Source: Mameliella sp. MMSF_3455
GTDB taxonomy: Bacteria > Pseudomonadota > Alphaproteobacteria > Rhodobacterales > Rhodobacteraceae
Direction of reading: 5' to 3'
Assembly: GCF_030733205.1 (NCBI RefSeq)
Contig: NZ_JASHJL010000023.1
Span: 21,622 to 85,621, forward strand
DNA length: 64,000 nucleotides
Shown one piece after another: positions 8,734 to 17,079 of the stretch. The notes below the pieces were generated by a model that worked only from the letters and a program-made list of their open reading frames with translations, did no database searches and had not been told where the DNA came from. The position numbers and the translations under genes are program-made. The stretch's first letter is position 1. Each line of letters starts with the position of its first letter.

Positions 8734-9421
8734 CACCCTTCTGACGCTCTTGCGCGGCGTCGACACGCCAACCGTCTGCAATGCCATCGAAGTTGCCCAG
8801 GGCAAGCGCGGCTTCGACGGCTTCACCCGTGGCACGATGCTGTGCTCTGATCCCGAGGGCGGCGCGATGGTGGGCTACGCGGTGACGGCGAAGATCTCGG
8901 CCCTCGCCCCGCCGACGGAACCGGCGGACGTGATCCGCGCGCGCCGCATGGCCTATTACAAGGCGATGGCCGAAGGGCCGAAACCCTCTGTCGCGGTGGT
9001 CGAAGACATCGACTATCCGAACTGCATCGGCGCCTACTGGGGTGAGGTCAACACGACCGTTCACAAGGGTTTCGGGGTATCTGGCGCGCTGACCAACGGC
9101 GTGATGCGCGACCTGGGGGACCTTGCGCCGGGCTTTCCGGTAGTGGCGGGATCCATCGGGCCAAGCCATGGGTTCGTGCATGTGACGGAGTTGGGAACTC
9201 CGGTCGAGGTTTTCGGGCTGACAGTAAACCCCGGCGATCTGGTCCATGCGGACCGGCATGGCGCTCTGGTGATCCCGGCGGATATCGTCACAAGGATCGG
9301 CGCGGCGATCAAAAAAATGCAGAGCACCGAAGACCTTGTGCTTGGGCCTGCTCGGGAAGAGGGGTTCGATTTCGCCAAGTTCGAGGCGGCCTGGGCCGCA
9401 TTCGAGAAAGCCCGGACCTGA
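8726..9421 (+). CDS. RraA-like aldolase/decarboxylase family protein
   Basis: A 231-residue member of the RraA / 4-hydroxy-4-methyl-2-oxoglutarate aldolase family. The family's metal- and substrate-binding Arg-Asp pair is present at R128-D129 (GVMRD), and the block HADRHGALVIP is conserved. I place the start at the ATG; a GTG one codon upstream is also possible. Enzymes of this family cleave or decarboxylate hydroxylated oxo-diacids to pyruvate or oxaloacetate using Mg2+. True RraA proteins, which inhibit RNase E, are shorter and occur in other contexts. In this cluster a retro-aldol step yielding central metabolites is the likely role. Confidence 0.82.
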   Translation: MDDTLLTLLRGVDTPTVCNAIEVAQGKRGFDGFTRGTMLCSDPEGGAMVGYAVTAKISALAPPTEPADVIRARRMAYYKAMAEGPKPSVAVVEDIDYPNCIGAYWGEVNTTVHKGFGVSGALTNGVMRDLGDLAPGFPVVAGSIGPSHGFVHVTELGTPVEVFGLTVNPGDLVHADRHGALVIPADIVTRIGAAIKKMQSTEDLVLGPAREEGFDFAKFEAAWAAFEKART

Positions 9422-9422
9422 C

Positions 9423-10769
9423 GTGCCTGCGACCAACCCCTGCGACCTGAGCATTGCCGAGGCCGGCGCCGCCCTGCGCGACGGCGGACTGACCTCCGTG
9501 GCGCTGACGCGTGCGCATCTGGATCGTATCGCCAGCCGCGACGGTGTGATCGGCGCTTTCACCCATGTGGCCGAGGCCGAGGCGTTGGCCACGGCAGAGG
9601 CTGCGGACAGGGCGTTGGCAGAGGGCAGGGATCGGGGGCCGCTGCACGGCATCCCCTTTGCGGTCAAGGACATCATTGACGTGGCGGGCTGGCCGATCCG
9701 ATGGGGATCACGCGCGGAGGCGGGGCGGATTGCCCCTGCAAGCGCCCCGGCCGTCACGGCATTGCTGAATGCGGGGGCGGTCCCGTTGGGTGTCGTGGCG
9801 ACCTACGAAATGGCGACCGTCGGTCCGGATGGCACGGCCCTAGGGCGTGCTCCGGTCAATCCCTGGAATGCCGCTCATATCACGGGCGGATCCTCCTCTG
9901 GGTCGGCGGCAGCGGTGGCGGCGGGGCTGGTGCGCATTGCATTGGGCACGGACACTGGCGGATCGGTGCGCAGCCCCTCCGCATATTGCGGGGTGGTCGG
10001 GTTGAAGCCCACCTATGATGCCGTCTCACGCGAGGGCGTGATGCCGCTCTCCCCCTCGCTCGATTGCGTCGGCCCGCTGGCGCGCAGCGTGGGCGACGCG
10101 GCGCTGGCCTTTGCGGCCCTGACCGGGGAAGAGTGGCAGGGGGGCGGCATCGACGGGATGTCGCTGGCCTATGGCCGTGGCTGGGCCGAGGATGCGGCGG
10201 CGCATCCGGCGCTTTTGCCGATGCTGGATGAGGCCGCCTCGGCGCTTAGCCTATGTGGTGCATGGATCACGCCGGTTGACCTGCCGGACTACGCCCCGGT
10301 CGAGGCCGCGGGATCGGATATCCTGCTTGCCGAAGGGTGGGCGGCGCTTGGCGCAACGGTCGAGGCCGACCCGGCGGCCATTGGCGACATGGCGCGCGCC
10401 AGCCTGCGCAGCGGCAAACAGGTGACAGCCGAGAGGCTTGCCGAGGCGCGTGCCTGTGTGAAACCGCTGACAGAGGCGCTGGATGCGCTGTTTGCGGAGC
10501 ACGCGGCGCTGCTCCTGCCGACCACGCTGGCCCCGGCGCCGCTCTTTGCCGCCTTTGCGGCGGGCAAGCCCGTCTGGACGGCGATGCGCACGATCCCCTT
10601 CAACATGACCGGCCATCCGGCCCTGTCGGTGCCGATGGGCTTTGTCGATGGCTTGCCACTGGGCCTGCAGATCGTCGGACCGAAAGGCGGCGAGAATACC
10701 ATCCTGCGGATCGGCGCCGCCTTCGAGGCGGCGACCGATCACTCCGTTCTTCAGCCGCCGCTGGCCTGA
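9423..10769 (+). CDS. Amidase-signature-family hydrolase
   Basis: A 448-residue amidase. The Ser-cisSer-Lys triad can be placed at K82 (AVKD), the Ser in the GGSSSGSAAA block near residue 157, and the nucleophile Ser181 in GTDTGGSVRSP. The most plausible start is a GTG two bases after the stop of the RraA-like gene; an upstream ATG in the same frame would overlap that gene by about 90 bp. It closes the plus-strand cluster and overlaps the end of the opposing HisD-like gene by 19 bp. It probably hydrolyses an amide in the pathway and releases ammonia. It is not likely to be GatA, since no gatB or gatC is nearby. Confidence 0.85.
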   Translation: MPATNPCDLSIAEAGAALRDGGLTSVALTRAHLDRIASRDGVIGAFTHVAEAEALATAEAADRALAEGRDRGPLHGIPFAVKDIIDVAGWPIRWGSRAEAGRIAPASAPAVTALLNAGAVPLGVVATYEMATVGPDGTALGRAPVNPWNAAHITGGSSSGSAAAVAAGLVRIALGTDTGGSVRSPSAYCGVVGLKPTYDAVSREGVMPLSPSLDCVGPLARSVGDAALAFAALTGEEWQGGGIDGMSLAYGRGWAEDAAAHPALLPMLDEAASALSLCGAWITPVDLPDYAPVEAAGSDILLAEGWAALGATVEADPAAIGDMARASLRSGKQVTAERLAEARACVKPLTEALDALFAEHAALLLPTTLAPAPLFAAFAAGKPVWTAMRTIPFNMTGHPALSVPMGFVDGLPLGLQIVGPKGGENTILRIGAAFEAATDHSVLQPPLA

Positions 10770-12073
10770 AGTCGGTCAAGCCGCAACTGCGCGGCGCGGC
10801 GATGGCCGTCCAGCCCCTCGCTGGCGCTCTGGCGGACAGCGGGCGGGGCCACCTGCCGGACACCCTCGGGCTCCATCCATTGGTGCGTCGCCACCTTGAC
10901 ATAGGCGCCGACCCAGAGCCCGCCGGTATAGCGCCCGGCGGCCATGGTTGGCAGCGTGTGGTTGGTGCCGCAGCACTTGTCGGAATAGACCACGCTTGCC
11001 AGTTCACCGATGAAGAGAGAGCCGTAGTTGCGCAGTTTCAGCGCAAATGCCTTTGGGTCGGCGGTGTGGACCTGCAGGTGTTCGGCGGCGATGTAATCGG
11101 AATAGGCGATCATCGCGGCTTCATCCGCGCAGACGGCGATTTCGCCGTAGTCGTCCCAGGCTTGCCGTGCGGTCTCTGCCGTTTTCAGCTCTTCCAACTG
11201 CCGGGTCACCTCGGCTTCGACCCTCTCGGCCAGCTTGGCATCGGTGGTGATCAGGCCGACACGGGTGCGCACGTCATGCTCGGCCTGTGCCAGCAGATCG
11301 GTGGCGATCATCGCCGCGTCGCCGGTGCTGTCAGCCAGCGTGTAGATCTCGGACGGGCCGGCCAGCTGGTCGATGCCGATAGGGCCAAAAACCTGGCGCT
11401 TGGCCTCGTTGACGAAGGCATTGCCGGGGCCGACGATCTTGTTGACCGCAGGAACCGTCTCGGTGCCATAGGCCATGGCGGCGATTGCCTGAGCGCCGCC
11501 GATGCGAAAGATCCGGTCCGCCCCCGACAGGTGGCATCCGGCGATCATTGCCTCGTGAGCATTGGGGGGCAGGCAGGCGATGATCTCATCCACGCCGGCG
11601 ACCTTGGCGGGAACGATGGTCATCACCGGGGCCGAGAGCAACGGGTATCGCCCGCCGGGCACATAGCAGCCCACCCGTTCCAGCGGGATGATGCGATGGC
11701 CCAAGTGCACGCCGTCGCGGATTTCGACCTCGAGCGGCAGCATCGTGGCAAGCTGCGCCTCGGAAAATTTGGTTACGTTTGCAATTGCGAACTCCGTATC
11801 CGCACGGGTCTGTGAGTCGAGCGCTTTCAGTGCGGCTTCCCGCTCTGCATCGGTGACTTCGAAGGTGGTCAGGTTGCTTTTGTCGAACCGGGCGGCGAAG
11901 TCGGCGACAGCGGCGTCTCCTTTGCCTTTAACTTCTGATAATATTGTTGAAACAGTTTTCTGAATCTCCGATGTTCCGCTTTCGGAAGAAAGCCTCGGTG
12001 CGCGGAGCCAGGTGACGCCAGCGACCGGAGGTTGCGAGGTTGGCACGTTCTGTCCTTTCGTGTTCAGAAGCAT
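10751..12073 (-). CDS. HisD-like zinc-dependent dehydrogenase, second copy
   Basis: A 440-residue histidinol-dehydrogenase-family protein, paralogous to the product at 509-1840. The expected zinc ligands are Q263, H266, D365 and H424, and the catalytic pair is E331-H332. The motifs CYVPGG and GTNHTLPT are retained. It is transcribed towards the plus-strand catabolic cluster and overlaps the amidase 3' end. A HpaR-like regulator lies upstream on the same strand. Like HpsN-type enzymes it probably oxidises a catabolic alcohol rather than histidinol, since no his genes are present. Having two copies suggests two oxidation steps or two substrates. Confidence 0.85.
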   Translation of the reverse strand: MLLNTKGQNVPTSQPPVAGVTWLRAPRLSSESGTSEIQKTVSTILSEVKGKGDAAVADFAARFDKSNLTTFEVTDAEREAALKALDSQTRADTEFAIANVTKFSEAQLATMLPLEVEIRDGVHLGHRIIPLERVGCYVPGGRYPLLSAPVMTIVPAKVAGVDEIIACLPPNAHEAMIAGCHLSGADRIFRIGGAQAIAAMAYGTETVPAVNKIVGPGNAFVNEAKRQVFGPIGIDQLAGPSEIYTLADSTGDAAMIATDLLAQAEHDVRTRVGLITTDAKLAERVEAEVTRQLEELKTAETARQAWDDYGEIAVCADEAAMIAYSDYIAAEHLQVHTADPKAFALKLRNYGSLFIGELASVVYSDKCCGTNHTLPTMAAGRYTGGLWVGAYVKVATHQWMEPEGVRQVAPPAVRQSASEGLDGHRRAAQLRLDRLQASGG

Positions 12074-12202
12074 GGTCTATGCGGGCGCATACTAAGGGTT
12101 TCCGGAAAATTTGCAAACGTATTCATTCTTGTCTTGCTGCTCGCGTGACTCGCTCCGCCTGAGGCGGGCCGGGTGGGCTGTCGTGAGGGGGCAGTGACGC
12201 GG

Positions 12203-12679
12203 TCAGTCGCCGGACCGGGCGTTTTCCTGCGTCCTCAGGTCTTCGGTCAAGCGTTCCAGCGCTTCAAGAAGCTGCGCAATCCGCTTCGCGCTCAGCTTCG
12301 CCTCGATGTCGGCGTAGATCCGGGCGCTGACCACCTCGGCTTGGTGCAGCAGCGCGTCGCCTGCTTCGGTCATGCGGACCAGTGTGCGTCGCCGGTCATT
12401 CTTGTCCCGCCCCTGGGTGATCAGGCCGCGTGACTCCAGCGATTTGAGGGTCCGCGTCAGCGATGGCGCCAGGACGCATGCGGCGCGGGCCAATTGCGTG
12501 GCGTCGATCTCCTCGGCTTCCCGTACGACGGTCAGCACGCGCCATTGCTGCTCTGTCACGTCGATGTCGCGTAGCATCGGTCGAAATCGTTCCATCACCG
12601 CCTCACGGGCCCGCAAGAGCGCGATGGGCAAAGTGCGTTGCGTTTCTGACAACGGAAGTTCGTCTCTGGATCGGGTCAT
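12203..12679 (-). CDS. MarR-family regulator, HpaR-like
   Basis: A 158-residue MarR-type winged-helix protein. The central block TEQQWRVLTVVREAEEIDA, followed by CVLAPSLTRTLKSLESRGLI and DRRRT in the wing, closely follows HpaR, the regulator of homoprotocatechuate degradation. HpaR-type proteins respond to aromatic acids. The gene precedes the second HisD-like gene with a 129-bp gap, so it may control that gene or the divergent region beyond it. Its own promoter probably lies at 12680-12730, where the sequence turns AT-richer. The effector is unknown. Confidence 0.85.
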   Translation of the reverse strand: MTRSRDELPLSETQRTLPIALLRAREAVMERFRPMLRDIDVTEQQWRVLTVVREAEEIDATQLARAACVLAPSLTRTLKSLESRGLITQGRDKNDRRRTLVRMTEAGDALLHQAEVVSARIYADIEAKLSAKRIAQLLEALERLTEDLRTQENARSGD

Positions 12680-13384
12680 CGAAGCCTCCTTTGCCAGTCA
12701 GATTAACGATTCACAAACCAATTGGCGAAAGAGGGCGCAGCCTGCCGCATTTGAAGCGAGAGCATTCGCCGGGTCTCGAGATGCTGGCCAACATACAAGA
12801 GCACTGCGGCGTCCTGCATGTGGTCATGCCGGCTACCAGCGTTTTTCCGCTGGCGGTGGCGGTGAATGGTCTTTGGATTTCGGCGCGGACACCGTCGGCG
12901 TCAGCTTTGCGAATGGGGTGCACAGGAGCCCTGGACAGAACCATTGCCCGCAGTTCAACATTGTGCGGTTGAGTCATGTCGTAGGCGGTCATCACTGCAT
13001 GGCCGCACGCAAGGCGGAGGTGGCGGACGTGCCTTCCGTGCCCTGCAAGACTGTCTCGGAGGAGGATCATATGCGCGCCGGAATGACCTTGGGGCGACGC
13101 CTCTGAACGTCATCGACCTGCTGGACCTGATATCGACCACCGGCTATCTCGACGAAATCGAGCGCGGGCTGTGGCGGCACGGGATTTCCAATGCTTGTTC
13201 TTGTATGTCCGTGGTCCGGGGGGACTGGATCGAGATCTGTTGTTCCGACATTCAGACTGTCGATCCGGGAATGGAGCCCGCCCGCGGGGATCTGAAGGGG
13301 CCGCAGCGCCAAACCCTTCGGGGCTTCCCCGGAGGTATTTTGGGTCCAAAGAAACACGGGCCGCAGGTGAGTGGAGAGACAGCG
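12680..13384. other. 705-bp gap without a recognised gene
   Basis: The region upstream of the MarR gene and ahead of the decarboxylase contains several open frames on both strands, none with recognisable content or a convincing start. The first 50 bp are AT-richer and probably hold the MarR promoter. The last 90 bp contain a copy of a dispersed intergenic element. The middle may be decayed coding DNA, but I cannot identify what it was. Confidence 0.5.
13298..13355 (+). repeat. Dispersed intergenic element, copy A
   Basis: A stretch with the core CCCCGGAGGTATTTTGGGTC followed by CAAAGAAAC, preceded by a GC-rich part that could fold (CCCTTCGGGG). The same core, CCCCGGAGTATTT followed by an AAAGAAGAAG tail, recurs at 40393-40438 on the other strand, and a shorter form occurs near 35338-35361. 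Similar sequences are frequent between genes in Rhodobacteraceae. Function unknown. Confidence 0.55.
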
Positions 13385-14782
13385 ATGGACTGGGATGAGT
13401 TTGCGGCCTGGGGGGCGAAGGCGGCGGAATTCGGCGCGGGGTATCACAAGGGACTGCGGGAACGGCCGGTGCGACCGGCGATGGCACCGGGGCGTTTTGC
13501 GGCGCGGCTGGCCTCGGTCCCGCCCGAAGCTGGCGAGGAGATGGGCGCGATCTGGGAGGATTTCGAGCGCATCGTGCCCGAGGGGCTGACCCATTGGCAG
13601 CACCCGCGCTTCTTTGCCTATTTCCCGGCCAACGCGGCGCCGGTGTCCATGCTGGCGGAGATGCTGGTGAGCGTGCTCGCCCCGCAATGCATGTTGTGGC
13701 AGACCTCTCCGGTGGCGACCGAGATGGAAGGCGTCATGATCGACTGGCTGCGCCAGTCGCTGGGATTGCCGCAGGGGTTCTCCGGGGTGATCCAAGATTC
13801 CGCCTCGTCGGCGACCCTGTCGGCGGTGCTGACCATGCGCGAAAGGGCGACCGGGTGGACCGGGAACCGCGAAGGGCTGTCGGCGAAGGGGCGATTGCGG
13901 ATCTATTGTTCGGACCAGGTGCACAGTTCAATCGATCGGGCCTGCTGGGTGGCGGGGATCGGTCAGGAGAACCTGGTGAAGCTGCCGACGCGGGGCGCAC
14001 CGGAATTCGCTGTGGACGCGGATGCCCTGCGCGCGCGCATCGCAGAGGACCGGGCCGCCGGCCATGTGCCTGCCGGGATCATCGCCGTGACCGGGGCCAC
14101 CGGGGTCGGCGCATGGGATCGTTTGCCGGATCTGGTGCAGATCGCGCGGGACGAGGGGCTGTACCTGCATCTGGATGCGGCCTGGGCCGGGTCGGCGATG
14201 ATCTGCCCGGAGTTGCGGGCGCGGTTCTGGGCGGGGGTGGACGGCTGCGACAGCATCGTCTTCAACCCGCACAAGTGGCTGGGCGCGCAGTTCGATTGCT
14301 CGGTGCAGTTCCTGAAGGACCCGAAGAGCCAGATCGACACGCTGAAGATCGAGCCGGAGTATCTCAAGACTTCTGGTTCGGAGGTGGTGAACTACTCGGA
14401 ATGGACGATCCCGCTGGGCCGGCGGTTCCGGGCGCTGAAGCTGTGGTTCCTGATCCGCTACTACGGGTTGGAAGGGCTGCGGAGCCGGATCCGGAACCAT
14501 GTGACCTGGGCCGGCGAGCTATGCGAGGAGTTGCGGCGGGACGGATTCGAGATCGTGACGGAGCCGATCCTGTCACTGTTCACTTTCCGTGGGCCGGGCG
14601 ATGATGAGGCGCAACAGGCGCTTGTGGATGCGATCAATGCGGACGGACGGATCTATGTCACGCAGGGCATGCACGCGGGGCGCAAGGTGATCCGCTTTCA
14701 GGTGGGGCAGTTCGACTGCACCCGGGACGACGTGATGCTGGCCGCCACGGTCATCCGGGAACTGGCTGGGGGCAGGACATGA
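13385..14782 (+). CDS. PLP-dependent decarboxylase, aromatic amino acid decarboxylase-like
   Basis: A 465-residue group II PLP decarboxylase. The PLP lysine is K297 in NPHKWLG, the ring-stacking His is H180 (DQVHSS), and D264 (HLDAAW) contacts the pyridine nitrogen. The N-terminal block THWQHPRFFAYFPAN is characteristic of the aromatic-L-amino-acid / tyrosine decarboxylase branch. The frame is open far upstream, but homology begins at the chosen ATG. The reaction would be decarboxylation of an aromatic amino acid to the amine. It may be independent of the catabolic cluster, although the nearby HpaR-like regulator also hints at aromatic compounds. Substrate cannot be decided. Confidence 0.87.
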   Translation: MDWDEFAAWGAKAAEFGAGYHKGLRERPVRPAMAPGRFAARLASVPPEAGEEMGAIWEDFERIVPEGLTHWQHPRFFAYFPANAAPVSMLAEMLVSVLAPQCMLWQTSPVATEMEGVMIDWLRQSLGLPQGFSGVIQDSASSATLSAVLTMRERATGWTGNREGLSAKGRLRIYCSDQVHSSIDRACWVAGIGQENLVKLPTRGAPEFAVDADALRARIAEDRAAGHVPAGIIAVTGATGVGAWDRLPDLVQIARDEGLYLHLDAAWAGSAMICPELRARFWAGVDGCDSIVFNPHKWLGAQFDCSVQFLKDPKSQIDTLKIEPEYLKTSGSEVVNYSEWTIPLGRRFRALKLWFLIRYYGLEGLRSRIRNHVTWAGELCEELRRDGFEIVTEPILSLFTFRGPGDDEAQQALVDAINADGRIYVTQGMHAGRKVIRFQVGQFDCTRDDVMLAATVIRELAGGRT

Positions 14783-14835
14783 TGGCAACGGATTTCATGA
14801 GTTGAATCCAATCGGGCAACCCCGGCTGCGATCTG

Positions 14836-15147
14836 TCACTCGGCCGGTTCGATCTGCATATCCTGACGCAGTTTGCCGGTGGCACGGTCGAAGATCAGGA
14901 TGCGGTCGTCGGCAGTGATCACCGCGTACCAGTCCGTTCCCTGCGTGTAGGCGCTGGCCGTGGTGCCGTCGGGCAGCGTGATGACCTCTGGCAGCGGGGC
15001 GCGCGCGTTGCTATAGCGGTTCCAGATCAAGCCGAGGATCCCGATGATCCCGGCAATCATCACCGCCGTCAGAACCGTGACCAGAATGCGCAGGAAGCGC
15101 AGGGAGGGCGGTTCGGGCAGATCGTCTTCGGGATCGGGAGAGGCCAT
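14836..15147 (-). CDS. DUF6476-like small membrane protein
   Basis: A 103-residue protein with one N-terminal transmembrane helix (about residues 18-43, rich in Leu, Ile, Val and Gly) and a C-terminal domain with beta-strand character (the segment DGTTASAYTQGTDWYAVIT, then RILIFDRATGKL). It resembles the small Rhodobacteraceae family DUF6476, which has no known function. The start codon lies back-to-back with that of the pseudouridine synthase gene, the two ATGs sharing the sequence CATG. The same divergent pairing suggests a conserved arrangement. The family name is from memory and only moderately certain. Confidence 0.65.
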   Translation of the reverse strand: MASPDPEDDLPEPPSLRFLRILVTVLTAVMIAGIIGILGLIWNRYSNARAPLPEVITLPDGTTASAYTQGTDWYAVITADDRILIFDRATGKLRQDMQIEPAE

Positions 15148-16171
15148 GACCATCCTTCGTATCGTGATTTCGGCGGATCCGCCGGTGCGTCTTGATAAGG
15201 CGCTGGCGCGGGATGTGCCAGAGGCTGCGGCCCTCTCTCGCACGCGGTTGGGCCGGCTGATCGCCGAGGGCGCGGTCAGCTGTGGCGGGGTTACCGTGAC
15301 CAACCCCAAGGCACGGGTCGCCGAGGGCGACGAGATCGAGATCACTGTGCCCGAGGCGCAGGAGTATGACGTTGTCGCCCAGGACATTCCGCTGACGGTT
15401 ATCTGGGAAGATGAAGACCTGATCGTCGTGGACAAGCCCGCCGGCATGGTGGTGCACCCCGCGCCCGGATCCCCGGACGGAACGCTTGTGAATGCGCTGC
15501 TGCATCATTTCGGTGGGGCGTTGTCCGGCGTGGGAGGTGAAAAGCGGCCCGGCATCGTGCACCGGATCGACAAGGAAACCACCGGCTTGCTGGTTGTGGC
15601 AAAGTCCGATCGGGCGCATCACGGCCTGGCCGCTCAATTCGAGAAACATACCGTTCGGCGTGCCTACGTGGCGCTGGCCCACGGGGTGCCGGACCTGGCC
15701 GATCCGCGCCTGTTGAACACGCGGGGCGTGTCCGTCGGGGCTGAAGGCGGCGTGACCATCACCAGCGGGCTGGCGCGGCACAAGACCGACCGCCAGCGGC
15801 AGGCGGTCTATTTCGACGGGCAGGGGCGGCACGCGATCACCCATGTGAAGCTGCTGGAACGGTTTGGCACTCCGCCCTGCGTCAGCCTTGTGGAATGCCG
15901 GCTGGAAACCGGGCGCACGCACCAGATCCGCGTGCATATGGCCCATGCGGGCCATGCGCTGATTGGTGACCCGGTCTATGGCGGGCGGCGGAAACTGTCG
16001 GAAAAGGCGCTGGGCACGGCATTTGACCTTGCGAAGGGCTTTGATCGGCAGGCGCTGCATGCGGCGGAACTGGGGTTCGACCATCCGGTGACCGGCGAGG
16101 CGCTGATGTTCCACAGCGAACTGCCGGAGGACATGGCGGGCCTGCTGGCCGCGCTCAGAGCCGCCCCGTGA
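15146..16171 (+). CDS. rluD: RluA/RluD-family pseudouridine synthase
   Basis: A 341-residue enzyme that isomerises uridine to pseudouridine in rRNA. It has an N-terminal S4 RNA-binding domain (about residues 15-70) and the catalytic domain with the HRIDKETTG motif, in which D142 is the catalytic Asp. Other hallmarks are DKPAGMVVHP at residues 96-105 and RTHQIRVHM near residue 256. Length and the S4 domain fit RluD, the enzyme for 23S helix 69, but RluC-type specificity cannot be excluded. The 3' end overlaps the opposing DUF4386 gene by 17 bp. Confidence 0.88.
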   Translation: MTILRIVISADPPVRLDKALARDVPEAAALSRTRLGRLIAEGAVSCGGVTVTNPKARVAEGDEIEITVPEAQEYDVVAQDIPLTVIWEDEDLIVVDKPAGMVVHPAPGSPDGTLVNALLHHFGGALSGVGGEKRPGIVHRIDKETTGLLVVAKSDRAHHGLAAQFEKHTVRRAYVALAHGVPDLADPRLLNTRGVSVGAEGGVTITSGLARHKTDRQRQAVYFDGQGRHAITHVKLLERFGTPPCVSLVECRLETGRTHQIRVHMAHAGHALIGDPVYGGRRKLSEKALGTAFDLAKGFDRQALHAAELGFDHPVTGEALMFHSELPEDMAGLLAALRAAP

Positions 16172-16796
16172 TCAGGAGCCAGAGGCAGAGCGCGCTTTCT
16201 GCCAGGATGCAGACAAGGTAGGCGGGCTGAAAGGCCTCTGACAGCAAGGGCGCGGTCAGACGCAGAAGGCTGCCGGTGAGATAGACAAGCCCCGCCGCCG
16301 CAATGCCAAGCGCGATGATCCGGGGCGTGGCCCCGAGGGACAGCAGGCGCGCCATCAAGAGACTGTTCACGCCGAAGAGGATCAGCCCGATATCATAGCC
16401 CAGGGCATGCATGTCGGTCATGTGGACGGCCATGCGCGGCAGGTCGGCCAGCAGGGCAGGGGCGCTGGCAAGGGCGATCAGGCTGGCGCCGATCAGCACC
16501 GCCTGCCCCAGGCGAAAGACCATCGCGGCGCGGGCCAGTCCCTCGGCCCTGTCGCGCAGCAGGGCGAAGAACAGCAGCGCCAGCGCGATATCCGCCAGCA
16601 GCATGACGACATCCGCCAGAAGGCTCAGCCGGAACTGCGGCAGGTTCGCGGAGATGGCCCCGGCGATCTCTGCCGGCGCACCGGCAAGCAAAGGTCCACG
16701 CAGGGCGATTTCTGCGGTCAGGCCGCAGAGGATGATGACGAGGTAGAGCGCACCGGCTGTGCGGACATGAACAGGTGAGGGAGCGAGGGCTTGCAT
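16155..16796 (-). CDS. DUF4386-family integral membrane protein
   Basis: A 213-residue hydrophobic protein with about six predicted transmembrane helices, beginning VRTAGALYLVIILCGLTAEI and ending in a last helix LVCILAESALCLWLLI. The pattern matches the DUF4386 family, which has no known function. It is the only gene on its strand here. An AT-rich upstream region with a good inverted repeat (16842-16865) suggests its own regulated promoter. The 3' end overlaps the rluD gene. Confidence 0.75.
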   Translation of the reverse strand: MQALAPSPVHVRTAGALYLVIILCGLTAEIALRGPLLAGAPAEIAGAISANLPQFRLSLLADVVMLLADIALALLFFALLRDRAEGLARAAMVFRLGQAVLIGASLIALASAPALLADLPRMAVHMTDMHALGYDIGLILFGVNSLLMARLLSLGATPRIIALGIAAAGLVYLTGSLLRLTAPLLSEAFQPAYLVCILAESALCLWLLITGRL

Positions 16797-16841
16797 GGCG
16801 GCGTCCTTCTTGGCGATGGGCGGATGCGCCCTCTTATCCCA

Positions 16842-16865
16842 TGCGAATAAAATTGATTATTCGCA
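16842..16865 (-). promoter_or_regulatory. Inverted repeat upstream of the DUF4386 gene, candidate operator
   Basis: Perfect 9-bp arms TGCGAATAA and TTATTCGCA are separated by six bases, centred about 57 bp before the DUF4386 start. It lies in the AT-rich stretch that separates this gene from rpoH. The size and symmetry fit the binding site of a dimeric regulator such as a TetR-type protein. No matching regulator gene is adjacent. Confidence 0.5.
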
Positions 16866-17079
16866 AAATATGCACTATAATCATGCGTAAACGTATATGT
16901 TTCAATTCATCGGGAACCGAGCACGTCTCTGTGACGCTATGACATAAAGGATGACGCCGTCACCTATCGAGCTTAACTGCACCAACACCAACGGATGCGG
17001 GACTTGAACTGTTCGGTTCAGGTTCCTACCTGATGTTAAAGCCCGTAACATGCGGGTCCGAACGGAGGGAACAGACAAG

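Noticed and set aside
12711..13070. A 119-codon minus-strand frame in the gap upstream of the MarR gene
   Set aside because: No domain, no good ribosome-binding site, and unusual composition. It may be decayed coding DNA but cannot be supported as a gene.
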